Source: an uncultured Bacteroidia bacterium
GTDB lineage: Bacteria > Bacteroidota > Bacteroidia > Bacteroidales > F082
DNA length: 64,000 nt
NCBI GenBank assembly: GCA_902794155.1
Contig: CADBGN010000001.1
Coordinates: 62,001-126,000 of the forward strand
Direction of reading: 5' to 3'
This document shows, in pieces, positions 14,642-22,957 of this stretch. The notes under the pieces are model-generated. The model ran no database searches. It saw nothing but the letters and a program-made list of their open reading frames with translations, and was not told the DNA's origin. Position numbers and translations under genes: made by a program. Position 1 is the first letter of the stretch, and each line of letters starts with the position of its first letter.

Positions 14642-15994
14642 TTAAGTAGATTTCAGCAATTCCAACACTTTTTTCAATGTAGCTTCATCAACTCCTTCGA
14701 GTTTTTGTGCTATGTCACTTCTAATGTCGCTTTGATTATCGGCTTTGTCCCACTTTGCCGGTTCTAACCGCTGCGTCTCGTCGGCGACCTCGATATATGG
14801 TTTCATTGCATTGTATGTGCTATGCCCCGTGCAACTCATTACAACGGTCGGCGGTATTCCGAAGGCAAGTGAGCAGCAGACGAAAGTTCTTCTGGCATCG
14901 TGGCAACCAATAATCTCATAGAACTTCTTCACTTCCTCGATCCTGCTATTGCCTTGGTAATGGATTAAAACGACTTCTCTGTCAAGCCCCACTTTCTTCG
15001 CTGCCTCTTTCAAAAGCTCGTTGATTTTCTGGTTGGCATACACCCTGAACATCTTGCCGTTTTTATAATCCTCGTCTTTGTATTTGTTGATGATTTCCTT
15101 GGCGTGAATGGTAAGCGGGATGGATAGTTTGTCATGAGTTTTCTTTGTGCAGACCTCGATATGGTCATCAAACACATTCGCTTTTTTTAGATTCTCCAAG
15201 TCGCTATATCTTAATGAGGTGAAGGCCATGAAGCAGAACATATCTCTGACCAAATCAAAATTCTTTTCATCATCGGCGAACTTGAAATTGTAAAAATCCA
15301 TCAACTCATTGTATTTCAAGAAGGTGACGGTTTTTGAAACAATGGTTAGATTTGGCTTGTAGGCGAACACTCCAGGTTGTAGCTCATATCCCTCAGACTG
15401 CAACCATATGAAGAAAGATTTCAGATATTTAAACCTATTAGCAATTGTGGTATTGCTATAACCATTTTGGATATACCAACTCTTCAATTTATGAAGTTTT
15501 TCCTTGGTAAGTTCCTCCAGTGTAATATCCGGGTGGCACTCAACCAAATGATTCCAGACCTGATTGAATTTATAACAGGAAGTCTTCATCAGGTTTCGAT
15601 CATCACGCTTTGACTCTTGATATTCCTCGTATAGCTCAGATAAGGTCTTTCTCGGTCTGACAGGCTCTTTCTCTGGCTGCTCTTTCCGTACCATTGACTT
15701 TAGGGTTTCTTTCGATGGCATTATAGAGTCAATATCGCATTTCATGAAAGCGGCCTTGATTTGATCCAACCCTTCTTCAATCGCAATGGTGATAATTCGT
15801 GCGCTACAATTTTGGTCGTTGAATTTGTGCATTGTACCTGGCTGTGGTCTTTGAGCTTTACCGTCCCATTTTTCAGGGTCTGCACGATAGCTTAGTGAAA
15901 AAGTGGTTTCATTCTTGTTCCAGCGCACCCGAATTTTGATGTGCTTTGTTTTGGGGTCGATGAAGACCCTCGTGTTGTACTTAATCTCTATCAT
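14642..15994 (-). CDS. tyrosine recombinase/integrase, module 2
   Basis: A 450-residue recombinase with the same length and layout as the module 1 enzyme and all catalytic residues (TSLRYSD, HDARRTF, CTGHST, MKPYIEVAD). From about residue 115 on the two proteins differ at only a few positions, while the first 110 residues, which should bind arm-type DNA sites, differ at many. The promoter is enclosed by an inverted repeat (16042-16096), and the 16-base att candidate is at 16211. Since both recombinase genes point the same way, they are direct repeats about 9 kb apart and could recombine to delete what lies between. Confidence 0.92.
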   Translation of the reverse strand: MIEIKYNTRVFIDPKTKHIKIRVRWNKNETTFSLSYRADPEKWDGKAQRPQPGTMHKFNDQNCSARIITIAIEEGLDQIKAAFMKCDIDSIMPSKETLKSMVRKEQPEKEPVRPRKTLSELYEEYQESKRDDRNLMKTSCYKFNQVWNHLVECHPDITLEELTKEKLHKLKSWYIQNGYSNTTIANRFKYLKSFFIWLQSEGYELQPGVFAYKPNLTIVSKTVTFLKYNELMDFYNFKFADDEKNFDLVRDMFCFMAFTSLRYSDLENLKKANVFDDHIEVCTKKTHDKLSIPLTIHAKEIINKYKDEDYKNGKMFRVYANQKINELLKEAAKKVGLDREVVLIHYQGNSRIEEVKKFYEIIGCHDARRTFVCCSLAFGIPPTVVMSCTGHSTYNAMKPYIEVADETQRLEPAKWDKADNQSDIRSDIAQKLEGVDEATLKKVLELLKST

Positions 15995-16041
15995 ACTGTA
16001 GGGTTTAGTTGTTGATTTTTATTAATTTTGCAGCCAGTATT

Positions 16042-16096
16042 AGGGGACTGGGGCGCAAAAGTAATATGAATAGAGTAGGGGCGCAAGTAGTCCCCT
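16042..16096 (-). promoter_or_regulatory. inverted repeat enclosing the module 2 recombinase promoter
   Basis: AGGGGACT (16042-16049) and AGTCCCCT (16089-16096) are perfect inverted arms around the reverse -7 box TACTTTTG (16056-16063). The arms differ from those of module 1 but are complementary to each other, while the sequence between them aligns well with module 1. Confidence 0.5.
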
Positions 16097-16210
16097 GATT
16101 TGCGACGCCATCCGATAGAGTAACTTGTAGAGAGATTGATATTATATGATATTGCATTGAATATCACGTCTTTGGATTTTTGAAAAATGTGAACTTAACC
16201 ACTCCGACCC

Positions 16211-16226
16211 TCCAACAGTTCCCACG
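16211..16226. other. candidate attachment-site core (att), module 2
   Basis: TCCAACAGTTCCCACG, identical to 7251-7266 and at nearly the same distance from the recombinase. Beyond it the sequence becomes core-like (terminator, tRNA-Glu), so this is probably the right junction of the element. Confidence 0.45.
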
Positions 16227-16233
16227 CAAAACG

Positions 16234-16266
16234 AGGAAGCCATGATAGTCATGGCTTCCTTTTTTT
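16234..16266 (+). terminator. rho-independent terminator
   Basis: AGGAAGCCATGA and TCATGGCTTCCT form a perfect 12-base-pair stem with a 3-base loop, followed by six or more T. It points in the + direction, next to the att candidate. Confidence 0.85.
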
Positions 16267-16332
16267 GGACTACATTTTCGTTATCGGTTGACACGTGGTT
16301 GACACGGTGGGGGCAAAATAGTGCAAATAAAA

Positions 16333-16365
16333 AACCCTAACTCTGATTTTCAACGAGTTAGGGTT
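16333..16365 (-). terminator. terminator of tRNA-Glu
   Basis: AACCCTAACTC and GAGTTAGGGTT form an 11-base-pair stem. Read on the reverse strand it is followed by T-rich DNA and lies just after the tRNA 3' end. Confidence 0.8.
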
Positions 16366-16370
16366 GTTTT

Positions 16371-16447
16371 TGGTAGTCTCTCCGGGATTTGAACCCGAGT
16401 TACCAGGATGAAAACCTGACGTCCTGACCAGACTAGACGAAGAGACC
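16371..16447 (-). tRNA. tRNA-Glu (anticodon TTC)
   Basis: The reverse strand folds as a 77-base tRNA with encoded CCA. The acceptor is GGTCTCT/AGAGACT, the anticodon arm is CAGG-TTTTCAT-CCTG with loop anticodon TTC, and the T arm carries GGTTCAAATCC. A terminator follows. It lies just beyond the module 2 right end, though the element has not split the tRNA. Confidence 0.96.
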
Positions 16448-16569
16448 ACTTCGTGTCATTTTTGACGCTGCAAAATTAGACAAAATTTCGTTACTAACAA
16501 TAAAATTAAATAGAAAATTGTCAACTTTTTTATAAATTATTGATTTATAGTCTTATAAATGTGCAATAA

Positions 16570-17370
16570 TTATTCAAACAAGACGGATACTTGGAATAAT
16601 TTGTTGCGTAACTGGTCGATAGGAGCAGTATAAATGAATGCTTCGCTCTTAACAATGTCAAGCATGCCATAACTCATTTTCACTTCAATGCCCATCTTGA
16701 ACCATTGGTTGTAGATGTCAAATCCCGCACCAAGTTCTCCTGCAATATCGAATCGCTTGGTGACCAAGTTATTAATAAACTCGTTGCCTTGGCTGTCGGT
16801 TTCTTTATTGTCTTTTTGTGAGGCCAAGTCGAGTTTGGGGTTGATGCCTCCAAACACATAGGCTCCAATGTTGTTGTATCTCTTTGAGCGGTATTTGATA
16901 TTAAGTGGAAACTCGACAAAGGTGGTGCCAATTGATTTGGTGACGTCTTTCATCACCATTTCGTCGTTGTTGTCAAGGATGCCGATCTTGTAGCGCAACC
17001 GACGCTCGCTAAAACTTAGCGAAGGGATGAAACGCAAGTCAAAATACCGCCCTAATCTTTTGCTACCAATGATGCCTACTGTGAACCCGGGTGTCTGTAG
17101 GGTCTCCACGTTGTAGACGTACAGGTTCTTTGTGTTGGGAATGCTGTAGCTACCGTTTGGCCATGAGTTGTTAGGCTGAGGCCTGTTTTGGTAGTCGTCA
17201 ACGGTCTTGATGGTGTAGCTCATTTGGTTGTATGCCAATAGGAATCCGAAATGATATGGTTCCTGTTCGTATTTGGGCAAATAATGGACAACCCTACGCT
17301 GGGCTTGTGTTGGGACGACCGTTGCGGCAAGCAACAGAGCGATAGCTAGTATTTTCAGTGCTTTTTTCAA
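16570..17370 (-). CDS. porT: PorT family outer membrane-associated protein (type IX secretion)
   Basis: A 266-residue protein with a signal peptide (KILAIALLLAATVVPTQAQ, cleavage near residue 23) and a beta-strand-rich body typical of PorT. Conserved pieces are HFGFLLAYNQMSY, FTVGIIGSKRLGRYFDLRFIP, FVEFPLNIKYRSKRYNN and YVFGGINPKLDL, and the chain ends in an aromatic-rich strand. PorT is required for type IX secretion in Porphyromonas and Flavobacterium. It sits directly after the menaquinone methyltransferase gene, an arrangement common in Bacteroidetes. A reverse -7 box TATTTTTG is at 17434-17441. Confidence 0.85.
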   Translation of the reverse strand: MKKALKILAIALLLAATVVPTQAQRRVVHYLPKYEQEPYHFGFLLAYNQMSYTIKTVDDYQNRPQPNNSWPNGSYSIPNTKNLYVYNVETLQTPGFTVGIIGSKRLGRYFDLRFIPSLSFSERRLRYKIGILDNNDEMVMKDVTKSIGTTFVEFPLNIKYRSKRYNNIGAYVFGGINPKLDLASQKDNKETDSQGNEFINNLVTKRFDIAGELGAGFDIYNQWFKMGIEVKMSYGMLDIVKSEAFIYTAPIDQLRNKLFQVSVLFE

Positions 17371-17456
17371 GATGCAAAGGTTTTAAACGTGATATTAACG
17401 AGGTTCGACCGCTTTTATTGCAGTTAACGGCGGCAAAAATAGGAAAAAAATACGTT

Positions 17457-18152
17457 TCATTGCCTTTCGGCGCAGTATAAGGTGGCAATGCCGAATGTCA
17501 ATGGACGAACGGTACCATGGATGAGCCCGTGTTGTGCCAACAACTCAAGAAAGGCTTTTGGTCTCGGAAACCGTTCCACTGAAGCGGGAAGGTAAGCGTA
17601 GGCACTGGAGTCTTTTGAGACGGTCTTTCCGATTCTTGGCAGCAAACGCTTGAAATAAAATCGGTAGAGCTGCTTCACGGGGAACCTCTCTGGCATCGAA
17701 AACTCCAAGATGACGGCTTGTCCGCTAGGCGTCAATACACGGCTGATTTCCGAAAGGCCTTTGTCCAAATCCTCAAAGTTGCGCACCCCGAAGGCCACCG
17801 TGACTGCATCGAAAGAGCCATCCTCAAAAGGTAGGTGGGCAGCGTCGCCTAAACGTAATTCGATTTGCTTTCCAAGATCTTGTTTTTTGACTTTCTTTTG
17901 CCCGATTTCCAGCATTTTCTCGGAAATGTCCATGCCGATGATGTGTGCCTTTGGATTCTGGTTTGCCAAGGCGAGGGCTAAGTCTGCTGTGCCTGTGGCA
18001 AGGTCCAAAATGGTTTTGGGCTGGCTCTTTGCGACGGATTTGGCGGTCTTTCTCCGCCACACTTTATCTATATTTAAGGAGAGCAGGTGGTTGAGCGCAT
18101 CGTACTTTGGCGAGATGCGGTCGAACATACCAGCAATGGGGGAGGCGCTCAT
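17457..18152 (-). CDS. menG: demethylmenaquinone methyltransferase
   Basis: A 231-residue class I SAM methyltransferase of the UbiE/MenG family. Motif I is LDLATGTADLAL near residue 50, and family signatures are MFDRISPKYDALNHLLSLNID at the N-terminus, VAFGVRNFEDLDKGL near 120 and the tail RPLTFGIATLYCAER. It methylates demethylmenaquinone to menaquinone, the respiratory quinone of Bacteroidetes (UbiE in bacteria that also make ubiquinone). Its start overlaps the stop of the family 9 glycosyltransferase gene by four bases. Confidence 0.93.
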   Translation of the reverse strand: MSASPIAGMFDRISPKYDALNHLLSLNIDKVWRRKTAKSVAKSQPKTILDLATGTADLALALANQNPKAHIIGMDISEKMLEIGQKKVKKQDLGKQIELRLGDAAHLPFEDGSFDAVTVAFGVRNFEDLDKGLSEISRVLTPSGQAVILEFSMPERFPVKQLYRFYFKRLLPRIGKTVSKDSSAYAYLPASVERFPRPKAFLELLAQHGLIHGTVRPLTFGIATLYCAERQ

Positions 18153-19159
18153 CTCAAGTTAGGGCTTAGTTTGCCTATGATTTGTTCAGGCGTAATGCTG
18201 TTCATGCAAGCGAAGTCGCCGCGAGAGCAAGCTTTGTTGCCATACACCGAGCAAGGTCGGCAGGGCAAATCCAACTGGATGCAATCTTCTGCTTTTTGGT
18301 TCCAGCCCAGGAAACCGGCGTAAGGATGCGTGCCGCCCCAGATGGAAACGACCCGTGTGCCCACCAACGATGCCAAGTGCATGTTGGCGGAGTCCATGGA
18401 GAGCATTATGTCCAATTGGCCCATCAAGGCAAGCTCGCCTCTCAAGCCTTGCTGGCTTTTGGCGGGCTGCACGTTGTTGTATTTGCCGCAAAGGCTATTA
18501 ATCTGCAGGCTTTCCTCTGCTCCGCCACCGAAAAGAAAGACGCGTGTGTTATCCCTTTCGCTCAAGGCCTTGATGACCTGCTCCATCTTTTCCAAAGGAT
18601 AAACCTTGGCGGGATGCTTGGCAAAGGGCGCGATGCCCACCCATGTCTCATTGTCTGCTTTTTGCGTCTCGCAAAAAGCTGAATAGTCGAGTTTTACGAA
18701 TTGTTGCTTGATTGGGAAACCTAACTGTTCCAACACCTTGGCATAACGCTCAAAAGATGTGGCTTGCTGCACAAAAACCTTGTTTTTTTGTCGCGTCAAG
18801 GCTTTTTTGCCTTTGCGTCCCTTGTCGATTTTGGCGACTTTTTTTCGGCGCAAACAGCCCTCGGTGCGCAACCACCAGGTACGCAATACATCGTGGAAAT
18901 CGGCGATGTAGTCGAAGTTGCTCAGATGGGCATCGCGCCAAAGGCGGCAGAGCCCAAGCAGGCCTTTGTGACGACCTTTCAAATCGGCTGCAAAGAAATG
19001 CACATTTTGGGGCATTCGCTCAAACAGGGGTCGCGCCATCTCGCGGCTGAGCATGGTGATGTCCACCTCGGGATATTGCATAGCCAAGTCGTGGATGACA
19101 GGCACTGTCATGGCGATGTCGCCCAAGGCAGAGAATCGTATGACGAGGAGCTTCTTCAT
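18149..19159 (-). CDS. glycosyltransferase family 9 (heptosyltransferase-like)
   Basis: A 336-residue GT9 protein. Its start MKKLLVIRFSALGDIAMTVP is the family hallmark and defines the start codon at 19159, overlapping the DUF4254 stop (ATGA); the frame upstream is antisense to nothing conserved. The C-terminal part has WVGIAPFAKHPAKVYPLEKM, a nucleotide-sugar site (FLFGGGAEE), LSMDSANMHLAS and ISIWGGTHPY. GT9 enzymes add heptose or related sugars to the lipopolysaccharide core at the inner membrane. It is cotranscribed with DUF4254 and menG. Confidence 0.9.
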   Translation of the reverse strand: MKKLLVIRFSALGDIAMTVPVIHDLAMQYPEVDITMLSREMARPLFERMPQNVHFFAADLKGRHKGLLGLCRLWRDAHLSNFDYIADFHDVLRTWWLRTEGCLRRKKVAKIDKGRKGKKALTRQKNKVFVQQATSFERYAKVLEQLGFPIKQQFVKLDYSAFCETQKADNETWVGIAPFAKHPAKVYPLEKMEQVIKALSERDNTRVFLFGGGAEESLQINSLCGKYNNVQPAKSQQGLRGELALMGQLDIMLSMDSANMHLASLVGTRVVSIWGGTHPYAGFLGWNQKAEDCIQLDLPCRPCSVYGNKACSRGDFACMNSITPEQIIGKLSPNLR

Positions 19160-19767
19160 TTTTGCCCGTATAGCACAGGGTTCAATGCGGGGTCGTTGTA
19201 CATCTTCATCTGCTTGTAAACCTTCATCACCTTTTCTCCCGTCTTGTAACATTCCATCAGTTGGTCAATGGCGGTGCAGAGGTCGGTGTTTTGCTCCATC
19301 AGCACGTCCAACTTGGCTTGGCATTTGGCTCTATGCTCTTCGCTGACATCGGTGCGTTCCACTTCGGCCTTCATGTGATAGATTTTCAGTTGCAAAATCG
19401 AAAGCCGGTCGATGGCCCAGGCAGGGCTTTCCGTGTTGAGTGTAGCTTTGGGTTGCGACTCCACACGCTGGAACAGAAGTAAATAATAGCCATCAATCAT
19501 CTCCACGATGTCTGTCCTGTCTTGGTTTGACTTGTCGATGCGGCGCTTCAAGGCCAAAGCTTCCACGGGGTCGATGTTCGGGTCACGAATCAGGTCTTCG
19601 AGATGCCACTGTACCGTGTCGATCCACGCCTTATAATAAAGATACCATTCGATGGTCTTTTCTTCGTAGGGATTGGCACAGGAATGGTCTACATCGTCGA
19701 ACTTATGATAGTCGACAATGGCTTGGTTGAAGATGGGGAGAATGGCCGCGGTGGATAAGATGATCAT
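19156..19767 (-). CDS. DUF4254 family protein
   Basis: A 203-residue, mostly helical soluble protein of the DUF4254 family. Visible features are WYLYYKAWIDTVQWHLEDLIRD near residue 43, LKRRIDKSNQDRTDIVEMID near 73 and ESPAWAIDRLSILQLKIYHM near 115. It is found in Bacteroidetes next to GT9 glycosyltransferase genes, as here (4-base overlap), which points to a role in lipopolysaccharide core assembly. Its activity is unknown. Confidence 0.85.
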   Translation of the reverse strand: MIILSTAAILPIFNQAIVDYHKFDDVDHSCANPYEEKTIEWYLYYKAWIDTVQWHLEDLIRDPNIDPVEALALKRRIDKSNQDRTDIVEMIDGYYLLLFQRVESQPKATLNTESPAWAIDRLSILQLKIYHMKAEVERTDVSEEHRAKCQAKLDVLMEQNTDLCTAIDQLMECYKTGEKVMKVYKQMKMYNDPALNPVLYGQK

Positions 19768-19793
19768 GGTATTGTTTTTTTAATGAGGAATTA

Positions 19794-19861
19794 GGAATGC
19801 TGAATGCTGATTGTGCATAGTCCTGCATTCAGCATTCAGCATTCCACATTCAGCATTCTTT
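19794..19861. repeat. palindromic GAATGCTGA repeat
   Basis: GGAATGCTGAATGCTGA (19794-19810) and its perfect complement TCAGCATTCAGCATTCC (19829-19845) form a 17-base stem, followed by another TTCAGCATTC unit. The same 17 bases occur at 43791-43807, so this is a dispersed repeat. It sits between the aminotransferase and DUF4254 genes and may end transcription. Confidence 0.7.
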
Positions 19862-19864
19862 TAA

Positions 19865-21073
19865 TCAATGCAGCTTGGTAAGAGCGGCTTTGATGCGCTT
19901 TACAGCCTCAATGAGTTTGTCCTCGCTCGTGGCATACGAAAGGCGGATGCAGTCGTCGTTGCCGAAGGCATTGCCAGCCACGCAAGCTACGTGAGCGTTG
20001 TAGAGCAACCACATGCAGAGGTCGTCGCTGCCCTTGATGACGGTTTCGCCGTCGGTCTTGCCGTAGAATGACTTCATCTCTGGGAAGACATAGAAGGCGC
20101 CGGCGGGTGTGTTGCACTTCACGCCGGGGATCTCGTTCAGCAGCTTCACGAAGGTGTCGCGGCGGTGACGGAAGGCGGCCAGCATGTCTTGAATCTCCTT
20201 CGAGTTCTCAGGGCTGAGTTCCATGGCCTTGGCAGCAGCGGCTTGGGCGATGGTGCAGATACCGGAGGTGATTTGGCCTTGGATCTTGTTGGTGGCCTTC
20301 ACGATGGCTTGCGGAGCAGCAATGTAGCCGATACGCCAACCCGTCATGGAATAGCCTTTGGCGACGCCGTTGACGAGGACGAGACGGTCTTTCAGGAAAT
20401 CGAACTGTCCCATGCTCTCGTGCTTGTGCTCGTATTGGATGAATTCATAGATCTCGTCGGAGATGATGATGATGTTTGGATATTTTTTCAGCACCTCTGC
20501 GATGGCAGTCAACTCAGCTTTGGTGAAGACGCTGCCGCTGGGGTTGCAAGGTGTATTGATCAATAAAGCCTTGGTCTTGGGTGTGATGGCTTTTTCAAGT
20601 TGTTCGGCAGTGATCTTGAAGTCGTGGGCCATGTCGCTCTTAACGATGACGGGCACACCACCGGCTAGTTTCACCATCTCGGGGTAGGATACCCAGAACG
20701 GGGCGGGGATGATGACTTCGTCGCCATCGTTGACGATGGCCAGAAGCACGTTGTTGATGGCCTGCTTTGCACCATTCGAAACGAGGATGTCTGTGTCCTT
20801 ATAATCCAGACCGTTGTCGCGTTTCAGCTTGTTGGCAATGGCCTTGCGCAGCGCGGGCGTGCCAGGCACAGGTGGGTAGTGCGTGTCGTTGTTGTTGATG
20901 GCATCGACACCGGCTTGCTTGGCCGATTCGGGCGTGTTGAAGTCGGGCTCGCCGATGCTCAGGCTGATGACATCGATGCCTTGGGCCTTCAGTTCACGGC
21001 TCTTGTTGGTCATGGCTAGTGTTGCAGACTCGGCCATGTTCAAAACTCTGTTGGAAAGGATGATTTCGCTCAT
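19865..21073 (-). CDS. class I aspartate-type aminotransferase
   Basis: A 402-residue PLP enzyme of aminotransferase class I, subgroup I-gamma. It shows LSIGEPDFNTP (about 38-48), the Y-P-x-V-x-G-x-x-x-L-R-x-A segment, NTPCNPSG (about 173-180), SDEIYEFI (205-212), the PLP lysine K239 in GVAKGYSMTGWRIGY and a C-terminal arginine in IRLSYATS. Likely reaction: transfer between aspartate (or an aromatic amino acid) and 2-oxoglutarate. Its transcript probably starts from a reverse -7 box TACCTTTG at 21221-21228, with a leader of about 140 bases containing repeats. Confidence 0.92.
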   Translation of the reverse strand: MSEIILSNRVLNMAESATLAMTNKSRELKAQGIDVISLSIGEPDFNTPESAKQAGVDAINNNDTHYPPVPGTPALRKAIANKLKRDNGLDYKDTDILVSNGAKQAINNVLLAIVNDGDEVIIPAPFWVSYPEMVKLAGGVPVIVKSDMAHDFKITAEQLEKAITPKTKALLINTPCNPSGSVFTKAELTAIAEVLKKYPNIIIISDEIYEFIQYEHKHESMGQFDFLKDRLVLVNGVAKGYSMTGWRIGYIAAPQAIVKATNKIQGQITSGICTIAQAAAAKAMELSPENSKEIQDMLAAFRHRRDTFVKLLNEIPGVKCNTPAGAFYVFPEMKSFYGKTDGETVIKGSDDLCMWLLYNAHVACVAGNAFGNDDCIRLSYATSEDKLIEAVKRIKAALTKLH

Positions 21074-21101
21074 GATATGTTGAATTGTTGATTGTTGAAT
21101 T

Positions 21102-21133
21102 GTTGAAATGATAATTCGACGTAGTCAATTGTT
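21102..21133. repeat. 32-base dispersed repeat, copy 1
   Basis: The 32 bases from GTTGAAATG to CAATTGTT recur, inverted, at 35664-35695 without a mismatch. Next to it (21134-21215) is a further imperfect palindrome built of CGGGAC/GTCCC-type words. It lies in the leader of the aminotransferase gene. Confidence 0.7.
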
Positions 21134-21220
21134 GACTGACACGAGACTTCGGGACGCGAGACACGGGACTTTCTGTTGTCTCGTAGTCCCAAGTCACGCA
21201 GTCCCGCGTCTTTGAATGGG

Positions 21221-21228
21221 CAAAGGTA
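21221..21228 (-). promoter_or_regulatory. -7 box of the aminotransferase gene
   Basis: Reverse-strand TACCTTTG matches the Bacteroidetes -7 consensus. Confidence 0.5.
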
Positions 21229-21289
21229 GGCCTTTTTTCGATAGGGTTGGCAGAATACGTTGAAAAATTGATTATTGACAGAAAAACCG

Positions 21290-21297
21290 TACCTTTG
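21290..21297 (+). promoter_or_regulatory. -7 box of the 21317 gene and lpxD
   Basis: TACCTTTG followed by GCAG, 19 bases before ATG 21317. With the reverse box at 21221 it makes a divergent promoter pair. Confidence 0.6.
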
Positions 21298-21316
21298 CAG
21301 CCAAATTTGAACGAAA

Positions 21317-21835
21317 ATGAACAACTGGATTATTATCGCCATCATGGCAGCAGGCCTTTTGTTGATGGTTGCTGCTCTGATGGTTTTGCTTCGTCTTTCG
21401 AGAATGAAGGATGCAGAGCTTCGCAATAGTGGCAAATATGAGTTGAAGGTACAAGCCTTGAAGATTATTATGCCGTTGAAGGTACAAGCTTACGAACGTT
21501 TCCTGCTTTATCTCGAACGCGTCCAACTACCCCAATTGGTGAAACGCATCTACACCCCTGGCATGGAAAAAGGAACCTTGCATTTGCTTTTGTTGCAAAA
21601 TGTGCGTGAAGAGTTTGAACACAACCTTGCCCAACAGCTTTATGTCTCCAATAATACTTGGAATGCTGTGTTGAACGCCAAGGAGGAACTTGTCAACCAG
21701 ATCAATACCACTTTTGAACAGTTGAAGGACGAAGAGGATGTGTCCATTTTGGCGCAGAGCCTTGTAGCACTGCCTAATCCTATGGTAGAACAAGCTATCG
21801 TCGTCTTGAAGCGCGATTTTGAAAGACTGCTATAA
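21317..21835 (+). CDS. single-pass membrane protein of unknown function
   Basis: A 172-residue protein with one N-terminal membrane helix (about residues 4-27: WIIIAIMAAGLLLMVAALMVLL) and a helical cytoplasmic part. The segment KIIMPLKVQAYERFLLYLERV and the ending ALPNPMVEQAIVVLKRDFERLL are characteristic of an uncharacterised Bacteroidetes family found beside lpxD. No catalytic motif is seen. It starts close to its own promoter, and lpxD follows after about 40 bases. Confidence 0.75.
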   Translation: MNNWIIIAIMAAGLLLMVAALMVLLRLSRMKDAELRNSGKYELKVQALKIIMPLKVQAYERFLLYLERVQLPQLVKRIYTPGMEKGTLHLLLLQNVREEFEHNLAQQLYVSNNTWNAVLNAKEELVNQINTTFEQLKDEEDVSILAQSLVALPNPMVEQAIVVLKRDFERLL

Positions 21836-21877
21836 TAAACCGTGGTTTTTGTCGTTCAGTTACAAACATTAAAATAC

Positions 21878-22918
21878 ATGAAGTTCACCGCTACTCAAAT
21901 CGCTGGAATCCTTGAAGGCAAGGTGGAAGGCAACCCGAATGCCGAAGTCTGGAACGTGGCCAAAATCGAAGAAGGCGCCCCGGGCATGATCAGCTTTTTG
22001 GCGAATCCTAAATATACGCACTATATCTATGAGACCCAGTCGAGCATTGTCATCGTGAATGATGATTTCGAGGCCACGGCGCCCATCAGCGCCACTTTGA
22101 TTCGTGTTCCTGATGCCTATGCTTGCTTCGCAAAACTGTTGGCCTTCTACGACCAAATGACGCAGAACAAACAAGGTGTTTCTTCGCTAGCTTTTGTCTC
22201 TTCAACAGCGCAATGTGGTGAAAACCTGTATCTTGGTGAGTTTGTATTTGTAGGCGAGAATGCCAGAATCGGCAACAATGTGAAGCTTTATCCTCAAGTG
22301 TATGTCGGCGACGGATGCGTCATTGGTGACAATACGGTTTTATACCCAGGCGTAAAGCTTTACCGCAATACGGTCATTGGCAAGAACTGTATTCTTCATG
22401 CAGGTGCAGTGCTTGGTGCCGACGGCTTTGGTTTTGCGCCGCAGTCTGACGGACATTACGAGAAAATACCGCAGGTGGGCAATGTAGTCGTCGAGGACAA
22501 CGTGGAAATCGGTGCCAACACCACCATCGACCGCTCCACCATGGGCTCAACGCGCGTTTGCAAAGGTGTTAAATTGGACAATCTAATCCATTTGGCTCAC
22601 AATGTAGAGATCGGAGAAAACTCCGCTTTGGCGGCTCAGGTGGGTGTCAGTGGCTCGACGCATCTTGGAAAGAATTGTGTTGTTGGCGGCCAGTCGGGTT
22701 TTGTTGGACATATCAATATTGCCGATGGTTCAAAGTTTGGCGGACAGAGCGGCATCATGGGTAGCATCAAGGAGGAAAACAAGGAGTTTATGGGTACGCC
22801 TATACAACCGTTAAGGCAATATCTGGTCTCCAATGCCCGTTTCCGCCATATTGACGAAATGGCCCGCAAACTGGAAGCCCTTGAAAAGGAATTGGCCGAA
22901 TTGAAAAAACAATCCTAA
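21878..22918 (+). CDS. lpxD: UDP-3-O-(3-hydroxyacyl)glucosamine N-acyltransferase
   Basis: A 346-residue LpxD. It has an N-terminal uridine-binding domain ([14 protein letters not shown] ... ISFLANPKY), a long left-handed beta-helix of hexapeptide repeats (about 100-320) with the catalytic histidine H241 in [11 protein letters not shown], and a C-terminal helix. It adds the second 3-hydroxyacyl chain in lipid A synthesis in the cytoplasm. The ATG at 21878 is chosen because homologues begin MKFTA; the frame extends 12 codons upstream without a start of the family type. Confidence 0.95.
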   Translation: MKFTATQIAGILEGKVEGNPNAEVWNVAKIEEGAPGMISFLANPKYTHYIYETQSSIVIVNDDFEATAPISATLIRVPDAYACFAKLLAFYDQMTQNKQGVSSLAFVSSTAQCGENLYLGEFVFVGENARIGNNVKLYPQVYVGDGCVIGDNTVLYPGVKLYRNTVIGKNCILHAGAVLGADGFGFAPQSDGHYEKIPQVGNVVVEDNVEIGANTTIDRSTMGSTRVCKGVKLDNLIHLAHNVEIGENSALAAQVGVSGSTHLGKNCVVGGQSGFVGHINIADGSKFGGQSGIMGSIKEENKEFMGTPIQPLRQYLVSNARFRHIDEMARKLEALEKELAELKKQS

Positions 22919-22921
22919 TCC

Positions 22922-22951
22922 TGTAGAGACGTAGCGCGCTACGTCTTTACA
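22922..22951. repeat. palindrome between convergent genes
   Basis: TGTAGAGACGTAGC and GCTACGTCTTTACA pair with one mismatch around a GC centre. It lies between the ends of lpxD and the YdcF-like gene, so it may serve as a two-way terminator. The sequence type is that of dispersed GTAGAGACG repeats of Bacteroidales. Confidence 0.55.
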
Positions 22952-22957
22952 GATAAT

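Noticed and set aside
16371..16447. Module 2 inserted into tRNA-Glu
   Set aside because: The tRNA is complete and about 145 bases away from the att candidate, so it is a neighbour rather than the target.
19794..19861. CRISPR-like short repeats
   Set aside because: The units are inverted and directly abutting, with no regular spacers and no cas genes; they are palindromic dispersed repeats.
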